Positions 1 to 9,494 of a stretch of 64,000 nt of DNA are shown piece after piece; position 1 is the stretch's first letter, and every line of letters starts with the position of its first letter. Source of the DNA: Polyangiaceae bacterium (GTDB taxonomy: Bacteria > Myxococcota_A > Polyangia > Polyangiales > Polyangiaceae). The position numbers and the translations under genes were made by a program. Under the pieces are notes generated by a model, which did not search any database, was not told where the DNA came from, and worked only from the letters and a program-made list of their open reading frames with translations. The stretch is taken from NCBI GenBank assembly GCA_947475525.1, contig CANJMI010000001.1, forward strand, positions 124,001 to 188,000. Direction: 5' to 3'.

Positions 1-1291
1 TGGCTCGAAACTGCGTGTAGTCGCTGCGCAAGCCAATCAATAGGGCGCTGTCCGCGATCGGCATGCCATCGACGCCCACGCCTAGAACCTCCAGCGCGAC
101 CCCCTCGATCGGATAACCGCGCTCGTCGGTCACCCGACCCGCGAGCTTCCCGGCACGCGAGAGCGGCACGCGAACACCACCCTGCCCCTGCTCGATGAGA
201 ACCGCGTGCCTCGGAACGAAACCCACCGCATCAGCCGAAGCGGTCGCGTCTCCGCCAACGATCGGCCCGAGTCGCACGAGGCCCTCCGCATCGGTCCGAC
301 CAACGATCGGAAACGAGGAGAGGCCGCCTTCGACGAGCGCGACCTCCGCTTCGGCAACGGGCTTCGCGGGATCACCTGCGCCATCGGTGACGAACACGTC
401 GATGAAGGTTCCCTCGACGAGATGGAGCTCGACCTCGCGCTGTTCGCCGGGCTCGAGCAACACGCCGTCGGAGACCTCACTCACCTCGGCGCCGCGGGTC
501 GCGCGGAGCTCGTAGAAGCCACGCGGCAATCCGCCAAGCTCGCTCCTTCCGCCGCCATCGGAGAGCACCTGCTTGGCAGGCCAAAGCGTCGAGCCGGCGA
601 CGAGCACCGTCGCATCCGAAGCAGGCGCGCCTTTCGAGTCGAGCACATGAACGATCAATTGCGCGTCACGCTCGAGCTTCACAAAAAGAGGAGACTCCGC
701 CCCCTCGAGCTCGCGCAGTTGCACGCGAGCAAACCCAACCGCAACGACCTCCACCGCGTACGGTCCCAGCCCGAGCGCCTCGAACGCCGCAAGACCCGAA
801 GGATCGGTGTAGGCGGCACTCGGAATCGGATCACCGGCGTGCACGTAAACCGCGGCGTTTCGTATCGGTCGCTGCGCAGCATCGACGACGACGACCTCGA
901 AGCTCGAAGCCGCAGCGAGCACAAGCTCGGCCTCTTGCTCACCGGGCGCGAGCACGACGCGGCGACTCATCCGCGCGTGGCCAGCACCGAAGACCACCAA
1001 CCAGACCGGCCCCGCACTGAGCCCCTCGAAGCGCACGTTCCCGCTCGTCGTCTCGCCTCGCCCGAGCGCGACGGCCTGCCCATCACGTTCACCAAAGACG
1101 CGTACCTCGGCGCCATCGAAAGGGGCCTCATTCGCCAACACGCGCACGACCAAGCCGGCCGCGAGCGCAGGCCCTTCGCTCTTTTGCGCGAAGTGCGGGG
1201 ACGCGACGGGTAGATCCCGCAGGCTCCCAACCGTGAGGAGACACAAAAGGGCCGCGATCCAAATCGTCAGCCGCTCGACCGACGCACCCAT
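1..1291 (-). CDS. Carboxypeptidase-regulatory-like repeat protein, C-terminus cut by window edge
   Basis: Probable secreted or membrane-anchored protein made of repeated carboxypeptidase-regulatory-like (Ig-like) beta-sandwich units. About 430 residues are visible; the gene runs off the left edge. Residues about 8-24 form one hydrophobic helix with no lipobox. Then come at least four units of roughly 80-95 residues with the family signature: a strand containing x-P-x-x-x-A-x-V (for example RPIRNAAVYV), then a T-D-x-x-G turn (TDPSGLAAFEAL, TDAEGLVRLGPI) and an L/G-P-Y-x-V strand. The ATG lies 4 bases past the stop of the LeuA-like gene, so the two are probably one transcript. No catalytic motif was seen. 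Such domains usually act as binding or structural modules, so substrate and function are unknown. Confidence is high for the gene and fair for the domain family. Confidence 0.75.
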   Translation of the reverse strand, partial: MGASVERLTIWIAALLCLLTVGSLRDLPVASPHFAQKSEGPALAAGLVVRVLANEAPFDGAEVRVFGERDGQAVALGRGETTSGNVRFEGLSAGPVWLVVFGAGHARMSRRVVLAPGEQEAELVLAAASSFEVVVVDAAQRPIRNAAVYVHAGDPIPSAAYTDPSGLAAFEALGLGPYAVEVVAVGFARVQLRELEGAESPLFVKLERDAQLIVHVLDSKGAPASDATVLVAGSTLWPAKQVLSDGGGRSELGGLPRGFYELRATRGAEVSEVSDGVLLEPGEQREVELHLVEGTFIDVFVTDGAGDPAKPVAEAEVALVEGGLSSFPIVGRTDAEGLVRLGPIVGGDATASADAVGFVPRHAVLIEQGQGGVRVPLSRAGKLAGRVTDERGYPIEGVALEVLGVGVDGMPIADSALLIGLRSDYTQFRA

Positions 1292-1295
1292 CCGC

Positions 1296-2549
1296 TCAAT
1301 CCAGCGAAGCCAATGCCTCGTGGATCTCCTCGTCGGTCAGGTTGTGTTGCTGCCCTTTCGCGCGCTGCAAGACGGCCTCGACGCGCGCGGGCGTAGGCTC
1401 AATGCCTCGGTGCCGCAGCCAAAAATTCACATTCGATGCGCCCGACATGTAGCCGACGCCAATTTCCTGTTCGCGCCCGAACATCCCCGCCGGCACGCCC
1501 GAGTAGACGCGATCGGCGAGCCAAGCGTCCCCCTTGTTCTTCGCTTTGATGATGGCGGCGGCGTGCACGCCCGTCGACGTGCGGAAGGCGTCTCGTCCAA
1601 CGAGCGGGTAGTTTATCGGGATGGACCAACCGAGCGCATCAGCCGCCTTCGTGCAGTAGCTGAGCAGGCGCTTCAGGTCCTGGTCCTCGAGCAAGCCGAG
1701 CAACTTGAGGTTCAACAGAATGAGCTCCATCGCGGCGTTGCCGACGCGCTCGCCAATGCCAAGAGCCGTGCCGTGCACGCGATGCGCGCCGCACTCGAGC
1801 GCCCAGATCGCGTTGACGAGAGCGAGACCTCGATCGTTGTGACCATGCCAATCGATCTTCACGCTCGCGCCCGCGCCCGCGCCCGCAATGACGCTCTTGG
1901 TGAAAGCTATCAAGTTGCGGACGCCGTCGGGCGTCGAGTGGCCGACGGTATCGCACAAACAAAGACGCGACGCGCCGTGGTCGATCGCCATCTTGAAGAG
2001 CGCCGACAACACCTCGGGACGCGAGCGCGTCGTGTCCTCGGTGACGTACGCGATCTCGAGTCCGGCCTTCACGCCCACATCGATCGCTTCGGCGCTGCGT
2101 CGCAAGATGAGGTCGAGATCCCAATCCTCAGCGAATTGGCGAATCGGGCTCGAACCGATGAACGTGTAGACTTCGATCGGCATCCCCGCTTGCTGCGAGA
2201 TCTCGATCATCGGGAGGATGTCCGCCACGACGGTGCGGCCCGCAAACGCCACCTTGAGCGGCAAGCGGTGGTCGCTCACCTCACGGCACATGCGCAAGCA
2301 GTCGTCGAACGCGCGCTTGGAGCTCCCGGGCAAACCGATGTCGGCGGCGTGGATCCCGAGCGCGGCCATCTCGTGCAATAGCTCGAGCTTTTTCTCGAGG
2401 GGCGGGTCTGTCACCGATGGGTTCTGCAGGCCATCGCGCAGCGTCTCATCGAAAAACTCGATGCCTTTTGGGATGATGCGCCCGCGCCGATCGAACTCGT
2501 TCCAATCGAAAATCAGATCGTCGTGGGGAAGCGGCTCCGTCTCGGCCAT
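1296..2549 (-). CDS. LeuA/homocitrate-synthase-like DRE-TIM condensing enzyme
   Basis: 417-residue member of the alpha-isopropylmalate/homocitrate/citramalate synthase family, which joins acetyl-CoA to a 2-oxo acid. Visible motifs: DETLRDG (34-40) with the catalytic Arg/Asp, TEDTTRS (170-176), LCDTVG (198-203), the HxH metal site in HGHNDRG (235-241) and GIGERVGN further on. The usual HCHND reads HGHND here. The protein lacks the separate C-terminal LeuA allosteric domain of about 120 residues, so leucine feedback by that route is unlikely. The in-frame extension upstream (to 2618) is Arg-rich and unlike the family, so the MAETEPL start was chosen. It is divergent from thyA, with an 86-base shared promoter gap, and is followed by the repeat protein. 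The 2-oxo acid substrate cannot be read from the sequence. Confidence 0.85.
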   Translation of the reverse strand: MAETEPLPHDDLIFDWNEFDRRGRIIPKGIEFFDETLRDGLQNPSVTDPPLEKKLELLHEMAALGIHAADIGLPGSSKRAFDDCLRMCREVSDHRLPLKVAFAGRTVVADILPMIEISQQAGMPIEVYTFIGSSPIRQFAEDWDLDLILRRSAEAIDVGVKAGLEIAYVTEDTTRSRPEVLSALFKMAIDHGASRLCLCDTVGHSTPDGVRNLIAFTKSVIAGAGAGASVKIDWHGHNDRGLALVNAIWALECGAHRVHGTALGIGERVGNAAMELILLNLKLLGLLEDQDLKRLLSYCTKAADALGWSIPINYPLVGRDAFRTSTGVHAAAIIKAKNKGDAWLADRVYSGVPAGMFGREQEIGVGYMSGASNVNFWLRHRGIEPTPARVEAVLQRAKGQQHNLTDEEIHEALASLD

Positions 2550-2635
2550 GTGGCTTTCAGTATAGCGCCCGCGGGCGGGACGAAAGCGGTCGTTGTTTCG
2601 CCGCGGAGAATCGTCCAAGCTCCGGCCTCGTCCCG

Positions 2636-3433
2636 ATGAAGCCGTACACCGATCTCGTGCGAACGGTCCTCGAACAAGGCGAAGAGCGACGGGATCGAAC
2701 GGGGACCGGCACGTTGAGCGTGTTCGGAACGCAGACCCGATACGATCTCCGTTGTGGGTTCCCGCTCGTCACGACGAAGAAGGTGCTCTTCGATGCCGTG
2801 GTGCGAGAGTTGCTGTGGTTCCTGCGCGGCTCGACCAACATCAACGAAGGCCTCGCGGAGCACACGCCGATCTGGAACGCATGGGCCGACGAACGCGGCG
2901 AGCTCGGCCCCATCTACGGTTTCCAGTGGCGGAACTGGGGCGGCGAAACGAGCCGCGACGGCAAAGGAATCGATCAGCTTCACGCCGCGATCGAGCTCAT
3001 CAAAACCGAGCCAGTTTCGCGCCGCATTCTCGTCAGCGCATGGAACGTAGCCGACGTGCCCAAGATGCGGCTGCCGCCTTGCCACCTGCTCTTCCAGTTC
3101 TATGTCAGCGGTAAAAGACTCGACCTCCAGCTCTACCAACGCTCGGCCGACCTCGCGCTTGGCGTGCCGTTCAACATCGCAAGCTACGCGCTGCTCCTCA
3201 TGATCGTGGCGAAAGCATGCGGCCTCGAGCCGGGCGTTTTCGTTCACACCATCGGAGATGCGCACGTGTACCTGAACCACGTCGAGGGCCTCCGCGTGCA
3301 GCTCGCGCGCGAGCCGTTCCCGCTTCCTGTGGTGACGATCGCCGACAAGCCGCTCGATGCACTCCGCTTCGAGGACGTCACGCTGACGAGTTACCAGCAC
3401 CACCCGTTCATCAAGTTTCCGGTCGCGGTATGA
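2636..3433 (+). CDS. thyA: Thymidylate synthase ThyA
   Basis: Cytosolic enzyme that methylates dUMP to dTMP using methylene-tetrahydrofolate and yields dihydrofolate. 265 residues, almost exactly the E. coli length. It shows the phosphate-binding [10 protein letters not shown] segment (128-137), the nucleophile Cys149 in LPPCH, the RSAD box ([11 protein letters not shown]) and the conserved C-terminal half through YLNHVEG. Translation of folA begins inside the last codons (ATGA overlap), so the dihydrofolate made here is recycled by the next gene product. This is the classic thyA-folA pairing and implies no need for ThyX. The start is the first ATG after the divergent promoter gap. Confidence 0.97.
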   Translation: MKPYTDLVRTVLEQGEERRDRTGTGTLSVFGTQTRYDLRCGFPLVTTKKVLFDAVVRELLWFLRGSTNINEGLAEHTPIWNAWADERGELGPIYGFQWRNWGGETSRDGKGIDQLHAAIELIKTEPVSRRILVSAWNVADVPKMRLPPCHLLFQFYVSGKRLDLQLYQRSADLALGVPFNIASYALLLMIVAKACGLEPGVFVHTIGDAHVYLNHVEGLRVQLAREPFPLPVVTIADKPLDALRFEDVTLTSYQHHPFIKFPVAV

Positions 3434-4038
3434 CCTTCGCGCTCGTGGTGGCCGCGGACGAGGGCGGCGGCATTGGAAAAAACGGCGAGCTTCCGTGGCG
3501 CCTACCGGGTGACCTCGCTTTTTTTCGAAGGCAGACAACGGCCACGCTCGACCAAAAAAAGCGCAACGCCGTCATCATGGGACGACGCACCTGGGAGTCG
3601 GTACCGGATCGTTTTCGGCCGCTGCCCTCGCGGCTGAACGTCGTGGTCACTCACGACCCAAACTACGACACCGCGGGCAAAGCTATCGTCGCCACCAGCC
3701 TCGAGGACGCGCTTTCACGCGCTCGCGCCGCCCCCGACATCGAGACGCTTTTCATCATCGGCGGAGGCGTGCTCTACCGCGACGCACTCGCCCACCCTGC
3801 CTGCCAAACGGTGTACCTCACGCGCATCGAAGGCCACCGCGACTGCGACGCCTTCTTCCCTCCGCTCGAGGCCTCGTTCGTGCTCGCCGAGGCCTCCGCG
3901 CGCCACGAAGAGAACGGCGTTGGGTACGTGTTTCAGCGCTGGGAGCGTGAACGATTCACTCCCGCGAGCGCGAGCGGCTCGACTACGGCGGAGGCGGCAA
4001 GATCGCAATCCACGCGCCGAGGGCCGCTGTCCCCGTGA
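3430..4038 (+). CDS. folA: Dihydrofolate reductase
   Basis: Reduces dihydrofolate to tetrahydrofolate with NADPH. The ATG overlaps the thyA stop codon (ATGA), which indicates translational coupling. Motifs: [16 protein letters not shown] with the acidic catalytic residue at D28, [12 protein letters not shown] (NADPH contact) and [13 protein letters not shown]. At 202 residues it is about 30-40 longer than usual. The extra tail after FQRWERERF is low-complexity Ser/Thr/Arg, and its last 56 bases overlap the convergent cytochrome gene on the other strand. The tail is probably unstructured. Confidence 0.95.
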   Translation: MTFALVVAADEGGGIGKNGELPWRLPGDLAFFRRQTTATLDQKKRNAVIMGRRTWESVPDRFRPLPSRLNVVVTHDPNYDTAGKAIVATSLEDALSRARAAPDIETLFIIGGGVLYRDALAHPACQTVYLTRIEGHRDCDAFFPPLEASFVLAEASARHEENGVGYVFQRWERERFTPASASGSTTAEAARSQSTRRGPLSP

Positions 4039-5200
4039 CGTCGATGACCTCGGTCCCCGTCGGTGGCATCTGTTTCAAATTCGGCGCCATGTCGGTGCCG
4101 CGCTCGGTCATTCGAACGTACGAGCAGCTGTTCGCGGTGCTGCCGCCGGCAAGCCGATAGTTGCAGCCAAACCCGACAAAAAGCTGGGTCGGCTGATTTA
4201 CCATGGTCTTGTACGCGCCCGTGCTGACCACGTCCGCGTCGGTCGTCTTCACGCGCGCGTTGAAGCTCGGAAAGAGAAGGCCCTCGCTCGTATCGTTGTG
4301 GCACGAGCCACAGTTCGCATGCAGATAGCCGAGCGCTTCACGTTCGATCGCCGTTCCGGGCACGACGAAGTTTCCGGCGGGCGGAGAGGAGAGGAGGCCC
4401 TCGGCTATCAGGCTAGCGAGCGTGAGGCCCGGTCCGTCGTGGCTGAGTTGCAAGGCGTCGAGACCGAGGAACCGCGAGGGGAGGCCGCCCTTGGCGGGAT
4501 ACGGACCGTGGCAACGTCTGCAGCCGAGCTCGTCGGGGATGTCATGATCGGTGCCGAGCACGTTCTTCGCTCCACCAACGACCAGCGTCGCGTCCGTTTG
4601 CTCCTCGTCCCACTGGTAGGTCGCGTACAAAATGTCCTTCGTGGCGGAGCCGTAGCGCACCATCATCCGAGTCTCGAGGCGCTTGCCGCCAAGACTGAAC
4701 TCTTTCCACGCGCGCGTTCCAACGGGAAACTGCCACCCGTCCATGTCGGTCGTGTCGATGGTGCCGCACTCCGGCAAGTAGACGTGCCGCTGCTTTTTCG
4801 CGTCGTCCGCCCAGAGCGAGAATTGGGGTGCATACGCGCGTGCGTAAGCGGCAACTTTCTTCGTCGTGATGTCCGCGTACAGGCCCGTCTCGGAGAGCTT
4901 CGCGGGAGGCTCGGTCACCGCAGGGAGGAGATTTTGGCAGCCGCCTCCTGCGCCGCCCGCGCCCGTCGCAACCGACGAGGACGCGTGTTCACCGCCTTGC
5001 CCACCGGTGCCACCGCTACCCCCGGCGCTGTGCGTGGTGAGCGCGCCGCCGTGCCCAGCGGTTCCGCCCGCCGCCGAGGACGAGGACAAGGCCGACGAAG
5101 CCGACGAAGCCGCTGTCGCCGTGTCGGCCCCACCGTCACCGCAGGCCGCGAAGCCCACCGCGACAAGCGCCGAGAACACGAGTGGGAGCGTCGACCGCAT
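3983..5200 (-). CDS. Diheme c-type cytochrome lipoprotein (SO2930-like)
   Basis: 405-residue lipoprotein with a lipobox ending GFAAC (Cys20), then a roughly 65-residue Ser/Gly/Ala/Thr linker, then a globular domain with two heme-c sites: CRRCH at 227-231 and CGSCH at 297-301. The segment before the first heme (LSETGLY, ending in the fPvGT, ETRMM and YQWDEEQTDA stretches) resembles the SO2930 family of diheme cytochromes. QMPPTG near the C-terminus could supply a Met ligand. The MRSTLPL start was chosen because AGGA lies 10 bases before it and a signal peptide follows directly. Heme attachment would need the Ccm machinery, part of which is encoded at 20.6 kb. The redox partner is unknown. Confidence 0.85.
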   Translation of the reverse strand: MRSTLPLVFSALVAVGFAACGDGGADTATAASSASSALSSSSAAGGTAGHGGALTTHSAGGSGGTGGQGGEHASSSVATGAGGAGGGCQNLLPAVTEPPAKLSETGLYADITTKKVAAYARAYAPQFSLWADDAKKQRHVYLPECGTIDTTDMDGWQFPVGTRAWKEFSLGGKRLETRMMVRYGSATKDILYATYQWDEEQTDATLVVGGAKNVLGTDHDIPDELGCRRCHGPYPAKGGLPSRFLGLDALQLSHDGPGLTLASLIAEGLLSSPPAGNFVVPGTAIEREALGYLHANCGSCHNDTSEGLLFPSFNARVKTTDADVVSTGAYKTMVNQPTQLFVGFGCNYRLAGGSTANSCSYVRMTERGTDMAPNLKQMPPTGTEVIDVTGTAALGAWIAILPPPP

Positions 5201-5277
5201 TAACCCGTTCCTAGCAGATCCACCGCGCGAAGCCCGTCCGATCGGTGCCGCCATGCGAAGCGTTGATTCCACAAAGC

Positions 5278-6174
5278 TCAGTAGCGTAGGAGAAAGTCAA
5301 CCGTCGGCCAGACTTGGTTCGACCGCGCGTACGAGACGGACGCAAACCCCTCGGCATCGGTTGTCACGACGCGCCGATGGGTGTCCGCATTCCACGCCAT
5401 CGCGCCGAGCGTGACGCGGGTGTGCGCGCTCGTCCGAACATCCACGCCCGCGTAGCCACTGACGAAGAGCGGCGAGAGCGGATCGTCTTTCGGGCGGCCG
5501 ATGAAATACACGCCGAGCTCCCCGCGAAGGCGCAGCCAATCCAAGATGGCGTGATCGTACCCCACACGAAATTCGGTGCGCCACTGCCCGAGGAACGGCG
5601 CGAACTGAACCGTAACGGGCGCCCACGCGTCGAGCGACTTGGCGGTCTCACCCGTCAGCGCGAAGCCCTTGGTAAACTCAGCACGCACGGTCAACGTTCC
5701 GCGCTCGTGCCCGTCACGAACGAACGCGCCTCTCGACATCCAGAGCGCCACCTTGGGGACCAGCAAAATTCCTGGGCGATCGCACCACTTCGCGAGCGTG
5801 GGCTCGTGCACCGAGACCTTGCACGACGGCACGATATCGCCCGACAACCCGAAGGGCTGCGCGAGGTGCCAGGCGCCCGTCGGAACGCCGAGACCGACAA
5901 CGCCGCTCACGCGCACCGCCCCAGGATGAGCGGGGGAGCGCAGCCAAAACCGCGCATCGACGTGCGGAGCCACGAGCGCCGTCAGCGGATGGAGCTCGAG
6001 CTCGACATGCCGCAACCCCACGCGCAGCGGATTGAAGACGCCAACCTGAAACTGCCCGGCAGGCAGAAGGTCCGCCGTCTCACGGGGTGGCAAGGGCTGC
6101 GCCGACGCCGAGGAGCCAACACCGACCGAGACCACCACCGCGATCGCACGGGCCATCCTCGCGCATGCGCTCAC
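5278..6174 (-). CDS. Predicted outer-membrane beta-barrel protein
   Basis: 298 residues. A signal peptide (hydrophobic AIAVVVSVGVG, cut after SSASA) precedes a protein of alternating polar/apolar strands with frequent Gly and aromatic residues. It ends in FLLRY, and an aromatic last residue is typical of barrels inserted by BamA. No named family is recognised. The GTG start used here overlaps the stop of the upstream phosphodiesterase-like gene (GTGA) and has AGG 7 bases before it. An in-frame ATG at 6156 is the alternative and gives a shorter signal peptide. The position as third gene after two surface lipoproteins suggests a channel or anchor for that system; this is inference. Confidence 0.75.
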   Translation of the reverse strand: MSACARMARAIAVVVSVGVGSSASAQPLPPRETADLLPAGQFQVGVFNPLRVGLRHVELELHPLTALVAPHVDARFWLRSPAHPGAVRVSGVVGLGVPTGAWHLAQPFGLSGDIVPSCKVSVHEPTLAKWCDRPGILLVPKVALWMSRGAFVRDGHERGTLTVRAEFTKGFALTGETAKSLDAWAPVTVQFAPFLGQWRTEFRVGYDHAILDWLRLRGELGVYFIGRPKDDPLSPLFVSGYAGVDVRTSAHTRVTLGAMAWNADTHRRVVTTDAEGFASVSYARSNQVWPTVDFLLRY

Positions 6175-7364
6175 GGTTTGACCTGCCAGATACCGACGAC
6201 CGGCGCGTGATCGGACAGTCGCCGAACGTCCGAAAGCACCACGGGCCCGAGGCCATCTTTCCCGCCGACGTTTTGTCCCAAGTGCTGAACGGCATCGGTC
6301 GAGCCGGCTCGCCACGTCGAAGGCTTGGTCACGAAGAGGTAGTCGAGCGTGCGATTCCAGTCACCAGGCTTGCCCTCCTCGTTGCGATCGTCGGGACCGA
6401 GCACGGTGTGCGTGAAGTAACGCGACTGCTCAGCTTCGGTCGTGCCGTACCGCGCGAGGGCGATGGCAGGCTCGAACTCGTCGAAGAATGGCTGCATCGC
6501 CTGCGGCGTGTACGGTGGCTGCGCAAACTCATCGCTGCACACCGGATCGGTGCGCTCGTCGAGGAATTGCTCGAGGCGCAGGGCCGTAGGCGGCAGCTCG
6601 TTGAAATCCCCTCCCACGATTGAGGGCCACGTCTCGCCGGCGACCACGTCGCGGATCTGTTGGAGCTGCCGCTGCTTGGTGCCGTCGTTGTCGTACGCCT
6701 CGGTGTGGACCACGAACGCGACCGCGCGCTTGCCCGGGTGGAGCTCGAGTTCGGCACGGCCAATCGCACGGTGAATGTAGAACAAGCGCGTGAGGGCGCC
6801 CTGATCGGTGCGATCCTCTTGGCGGATGCGCTCGGCGCGTTTTATCGGGTATTTGCTGAAGATCGCGTTCCCGAGGGCAATGCGGCCGACGCCTTCGGAG
6901 GCCACGTACTGGGAGTTCCAGGTCTCGTAGTACGCAGCGTAATTGAGGTTCGTGTGCTCGAGGATCCCGCGGACCATGTCGACGTACGCCGAGCGCCGCG
7001 AGTTGACCTCAATCTCCTCGGTCATCAGGACGTCGGGATCGAGCTCGTTTATCAGCGCGTAGATGCCCTTTAGATTCGCGTCGACTTCGGCCTGCGACAT
7101 CGCGACCCGATCGCCCCAGCAATCGAACCAGAAGGGGATGCGCCCGGCGCCATACTTGATGTTCCACGCAACGACGCGCAGTTGCGCGGGACTACCCGGA
7201 TCCTTGGGCTCGACGAGCGAAGAGCGTCGATAGATGGGGACGTCCTCGCGTGGGAGGTCGTAGTCGACCGCAAGCGGCTCGCAGCCAAGAGAGGCGAGCG
7301 AAGCGAAGCCCCAAGCGAAGCCCCAAGCGAAGCCCCAGAACGAAGGACAAGCGCGCATCGCCAT
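6171..7364 (-). CDS. Endonuclease/exonuclease/phosphatase-family lipoprotein
   Basis: 397-residue lipoprotein of the EEP (DNase I / inositol-phosphatase-like) superfamily, so a metal-dependent phosphoesterase. Signal peptide with lipobox SLGC (Cys28). Catalytic motifs are all present: WNIK (67-70), EEIE (116-119), VGGDFNELPP, LDYLFV and SDH (384-386). Substrate classes in the superfamily include DNA, RNA, phosphoinositides and sphingomyelin, and the sequence does not decide. The signal peptide contains three GFAW-type repeats encoded by an exact 12-bp tandem repeat. The ATG lies just inside the end of the CD39-like gene; a GTG at 7370 would give a GTGA overlap. It probably works with its neighbours on the cell surface. 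Confidence 0.85.
   Translation of the reverse strand: MAMRACPSFWGFAWGFAWGFASLASLGCEPLAVDYDLPREDVPIYRRSSLVEPKDPGSPAQLRVVAWNIKYGAGRIPFWFDCWGDRVAMSQAEVDANLKGIYALINELDPDVLMTEEIEVNSRRSAYVDMVRGILEHTNLNYAAYYETWNSQYVASEGVGRIALGNAIFSKYPIKRAERIRQEDRTDQGALTRLFYIHRAIGRAELELHPGKRAVAFVVHTEAYDNDGTKQRQLQQIRDVVAGETWPSIVGGDFNELPPTALRLEQFLDERTDPVCSDEFAQPPYTPQAMQPFFDEFEPAIALARYGTTEAEQSRYFTHTVLGPDDRNEEGKPGDWNRTLDYLFVTKPSTWRAGSTDAVQHLGQNVGGKDGLGPVVLSDVRRLSDHAPVVGIWQVKP
7301..7336 (-). repeat. Three exact 12-bp tandem repeats inside a signal-peptide coding region
   Basis: AAGCGAAGCCCC occurs three times head to tail, with a further partial match on the left. Read on the minus strand it encodes the repeated W-G-F-A units of the lipoprotein signal peptide. 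Because the unit is a multiple of three, copy-number change would lengthen or shorten the hydrophobic core without shifting frame. Confidence 0.9.
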
Positions 7365-7366
7365 CG

Positions 7367-8668
7367 TCACTCGCAGTCGGAGAAGAACTTTGCCGTGACC
7401 GACGCGCCTCGTGCCCACTGGTCGTCCCCGCCGGCATGAATCGACGGCATGTCGGCGACGCCTTTGAAGGCCTCGAGGTACGCGGCATGGAAGGACAGCG
7501 AATAACAAAGATTGTTGGTCATGCTCTTCGCGTCGAAGGAGTTCGGCGCGAACGCGAGGACGTCCGCGTCGGAGAGGGGGCACGCCTTCGCTGCGAGCGC
7601 CTTCAGATTCTCGAGCGTAAACGCAGGATGGAACGCGTCGTCGGTCTTCGGCGTCCACGGCGGCGCGTTCGGAAATTCACGGAAAATGCCGCTCCAAGGA
7701 GCACCGAGCCCGTAGAGCTCGCGCGGCGATATCTGCGCGACGACCGCCTCGAGACCGTTCGTGGTGAAGACCTTCTCGGCGAGGTACGCCACGCACTGCG
7801 CGCCGTCTTGCTTTGAACGATCCATAGGCGAGAAGCAGACCGAGAACGCGGGGTCGCCGCTCAGCTGGGAAAACTCGTAGTTCTGACCGCGGTAGATCGA
7901 GCCTCCGACGAGCAGGTCGTAGGCGTCGCCGGGGGCTCCTCCGGCAAGCTGCAGGGTCGCGCCACCGGTTTCGATGATCGCGAACGGCTTGCCGGGTGCC
8001 ACTCCCTCGTTGACGCCGACCCAAGCGAGGCGAGCTTCGTCTTCACCGGGGACCGCCTTCGCGACCACCTCGGTGAACCCCTTCCCTTTCAAGAACGTAT
8101 CGATCGTGGTCCAGACGGCATCCCACGCGGGGTTCATCGCCGGCGCCGCGGTAGCCGGATCGCGGTAGCCGCCGGTTCCGAGCGCGGCCGCGAGCTTGAC
8201 CTTCTGCAGCTCACCCAGATCTTTGCCCATAACGACAAACGCGTGATCGATGGCCACCCACGCCTCTTCGAGTTTCGGCGTCACGAGCGCGGGCACATCC
8301 TTCGGATCCTTGCCGTCGACGAGCGCCGCGAGGCCGCCATTACTCTTGGCGCAGATGGGCGCGGCAGCACCGACGGAGCACTTCTTCGTGGAGACGTCGC
8401 GCGCCACGTCGAAGACGCAGAAGCGCGTGCCGGACGAGCCCGAGTCGATGACGAGGTGGCCCGTCGTCATCGCCATGCCCGAGCCCGTCGAGCTCGACGA
8501 GGAAGACGTCGACGAGGAAGACGACGCGGAAGATGACGCGGAAGACGTTGCGGCAGCGGTCTCGTCCGACGACGAGCCGCAGGCGGCGAACGCTGCCGGC
8601 AAAAAAGACGCGAGCGCGACAGGGGAGCGGAGAACGCGAGAGGCGAAGGGAAGAACGTGTCTCGTCAT
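7367..8668 (-). CDS. GDA1/CD39-family (apyrase) nucleoside triphosphate diphosphohydrolase lipoprotein
   Basis: 433 residues. It probably hydrolyses extracellular NTPs/NDPs to NMP. Lipobox FAAC at Cys30, then a roughly 35-residue Ser/Thr linker, then an ASKHA-fold domain with apyrase conserved regions: DSGSSGTR (75-82, ACR1), ALGTGGYR (162-169, ACR2), [12 protein letters not shown] (209-220, ACR3 with the candidate catalytic Glu) and ETGGATLQ (233-240, ACR4). A Ppx/GppA phosphatase is less likely because ACR1 reads DSGSSGTR and not D-x-G-T-N. The first gene of a three-gene surface operon; the next ORF begins at its stop. The start was set by the signal peptide; the ribosome-binding site is weak. 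CD39 enzymes are common in eukaryotes and sparse in bacteria. Confidence 0.82.
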   Translation of the reverse strand: MTRHVLPFASRVLRSPVALASFLPAAFAACGSSSDETAAATSSASSSASSSSSTSSSSSSTGSGMAMTTGHLVIDSGSSGTRFCVFDVARDVSTKKCSVGAAAPICAKSNGGLAALVDGKDPKDVPALVTPKLEEAWVAIDHAFVVMGKDLGELQKVKLAAALGTGGYRDPATAAPAMNPAWDAVWTTIDTFLKGKGFTEVVAKAVPGEDEARLAWVGVNEGVAPGKPFAIIETGGATLQLAGGAPGDAYDLLVGGSIYRGQNYEFSQLSGDPAFSVCFSPMDRSKQDGAQCVAYLAEKVFTTNGLEAVVAQISPRELYGLGAPWSGIFREFPNAPPWTPKTDDAFHPAFTLENLKALAAKACPLSDADVLAFAPNSFDAKSMTNNLCYSLSFHAAYLEAFKGVADMPSIHAGGDDQWARGASVTAKFFSDCE

Positions 8669-8768
8669 CGGAAGGCAGGAAAACCCGAAGCAAAATCCTG
8701 AGTCAATTGTAAACCTTACCGCCGCCCCCTCGCCGCCACGCGCGAGCGGTGGTACCGCGGACGGCACC

Positions 8769-9467
8769 ATGGGCGCACAGTGGAAGCAGAAGGGTCGCGA
8801 AGAAGCCGCCAACGCGAAGGGTCGCATCATGACGCGGCTCTCGCGTGAATTGATGATCGCGGCACGGGATGGCGCCGATCCGTCGATGAACCCGCGACTG
8901 CGCATGGCGGTCGAAGCGGCGCGCAAGGCCTCGATGACGCGGGAAACCATGGAGCGCGCCATCAAGAAAGGCGCGGGTCTCCTCGACGCGGCCGTCGTGT
9001 TCGAGACCGTGACCTACGAGGGCTTCACGCCCCACATGGTGCCGGTGATCGTCGAGTGTTTGACCGACAACCGCAACCGCACGTCCGCCAACATCAAGCT
9101 CGTGTTCCGCAAAGGGCAGATGGGCACCGCGGGAGCCGTGTCGTGGGACTTCGCGCGGCTTGGAGCCATCGAAGCGACGCATGCCACGGGGGCCGATCCG
9201 GAGGAGGCGGCGATCGAAGCTGGGGCGCAAGATCTCGAGCCGGGAGACGAAGGCGGCACGACCTTTTACACCGACCCGACCGACGTCGACACGGTCTCGA
9301 AAGCCCTCGCGGAGCGCGGCTGGGCGCTCTCGAGTGCCCGCCAAATCTGGAAGGCGAAGAACCCGATCACCCTCGACGACGAACAAAAACGCGCCGAAGT
9401 CGAAGCGTTCCTCGAGTCGCTCGACGAAGACGACGACGTCCAGCAGCTCTACGTCGGCCTCAGCTGA
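8769..9467 (+). CDS. YebC/PmpR-family regulator
   Basis: 232 residues of the YebC/TACO1 family, a three-domain basic/acidic protein. It shows [44 protein letters not shown], the family core [25 protein letters not shown], then SWDFARLG and the C-terminal acidic domain. Members have been described as transcriptional regulators and more recently as translation factors, so the cellular role here is not fixed by sequence. The start MGAQWKQKG gives the usual N-terminal helix. It is divergent from the CD39 lipoprotein with a 100-base promoter gap, and is a single-gene unit. Confidence 0.92.
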   Translation: MGAQWKQKGREEAANAKGRIMTRLSRELMIAARDGADPSMNPRLRMAVEAARKASMTRETMERAIKKGAGLLDAAVVFETVTYEGFTPHMVPVIVECLTDNRNRTSANIKLVFRKGQMGTAGAVSWDFARLGAIEATHATGADPEEAAIEAGAQDLEPGDEGGTTFYTDPTDVDTVSKALAERGWALSSARQIWKAKNPITLDDEQKRAEVEAFLESLDEDDDVQQLYVGLS

Positions 9468-9494
9468 TCCGCGGGCGCATCGGCCTCGCCACTC

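Noticed and set aside
206-1213. 335-codon open frame on the plus strand at the left edge
   Set aside because: The minus strand carries the carboxypeptidase-regulatory-like repeats with a signal helix; the plus frame is Arg-rich and has no motif.
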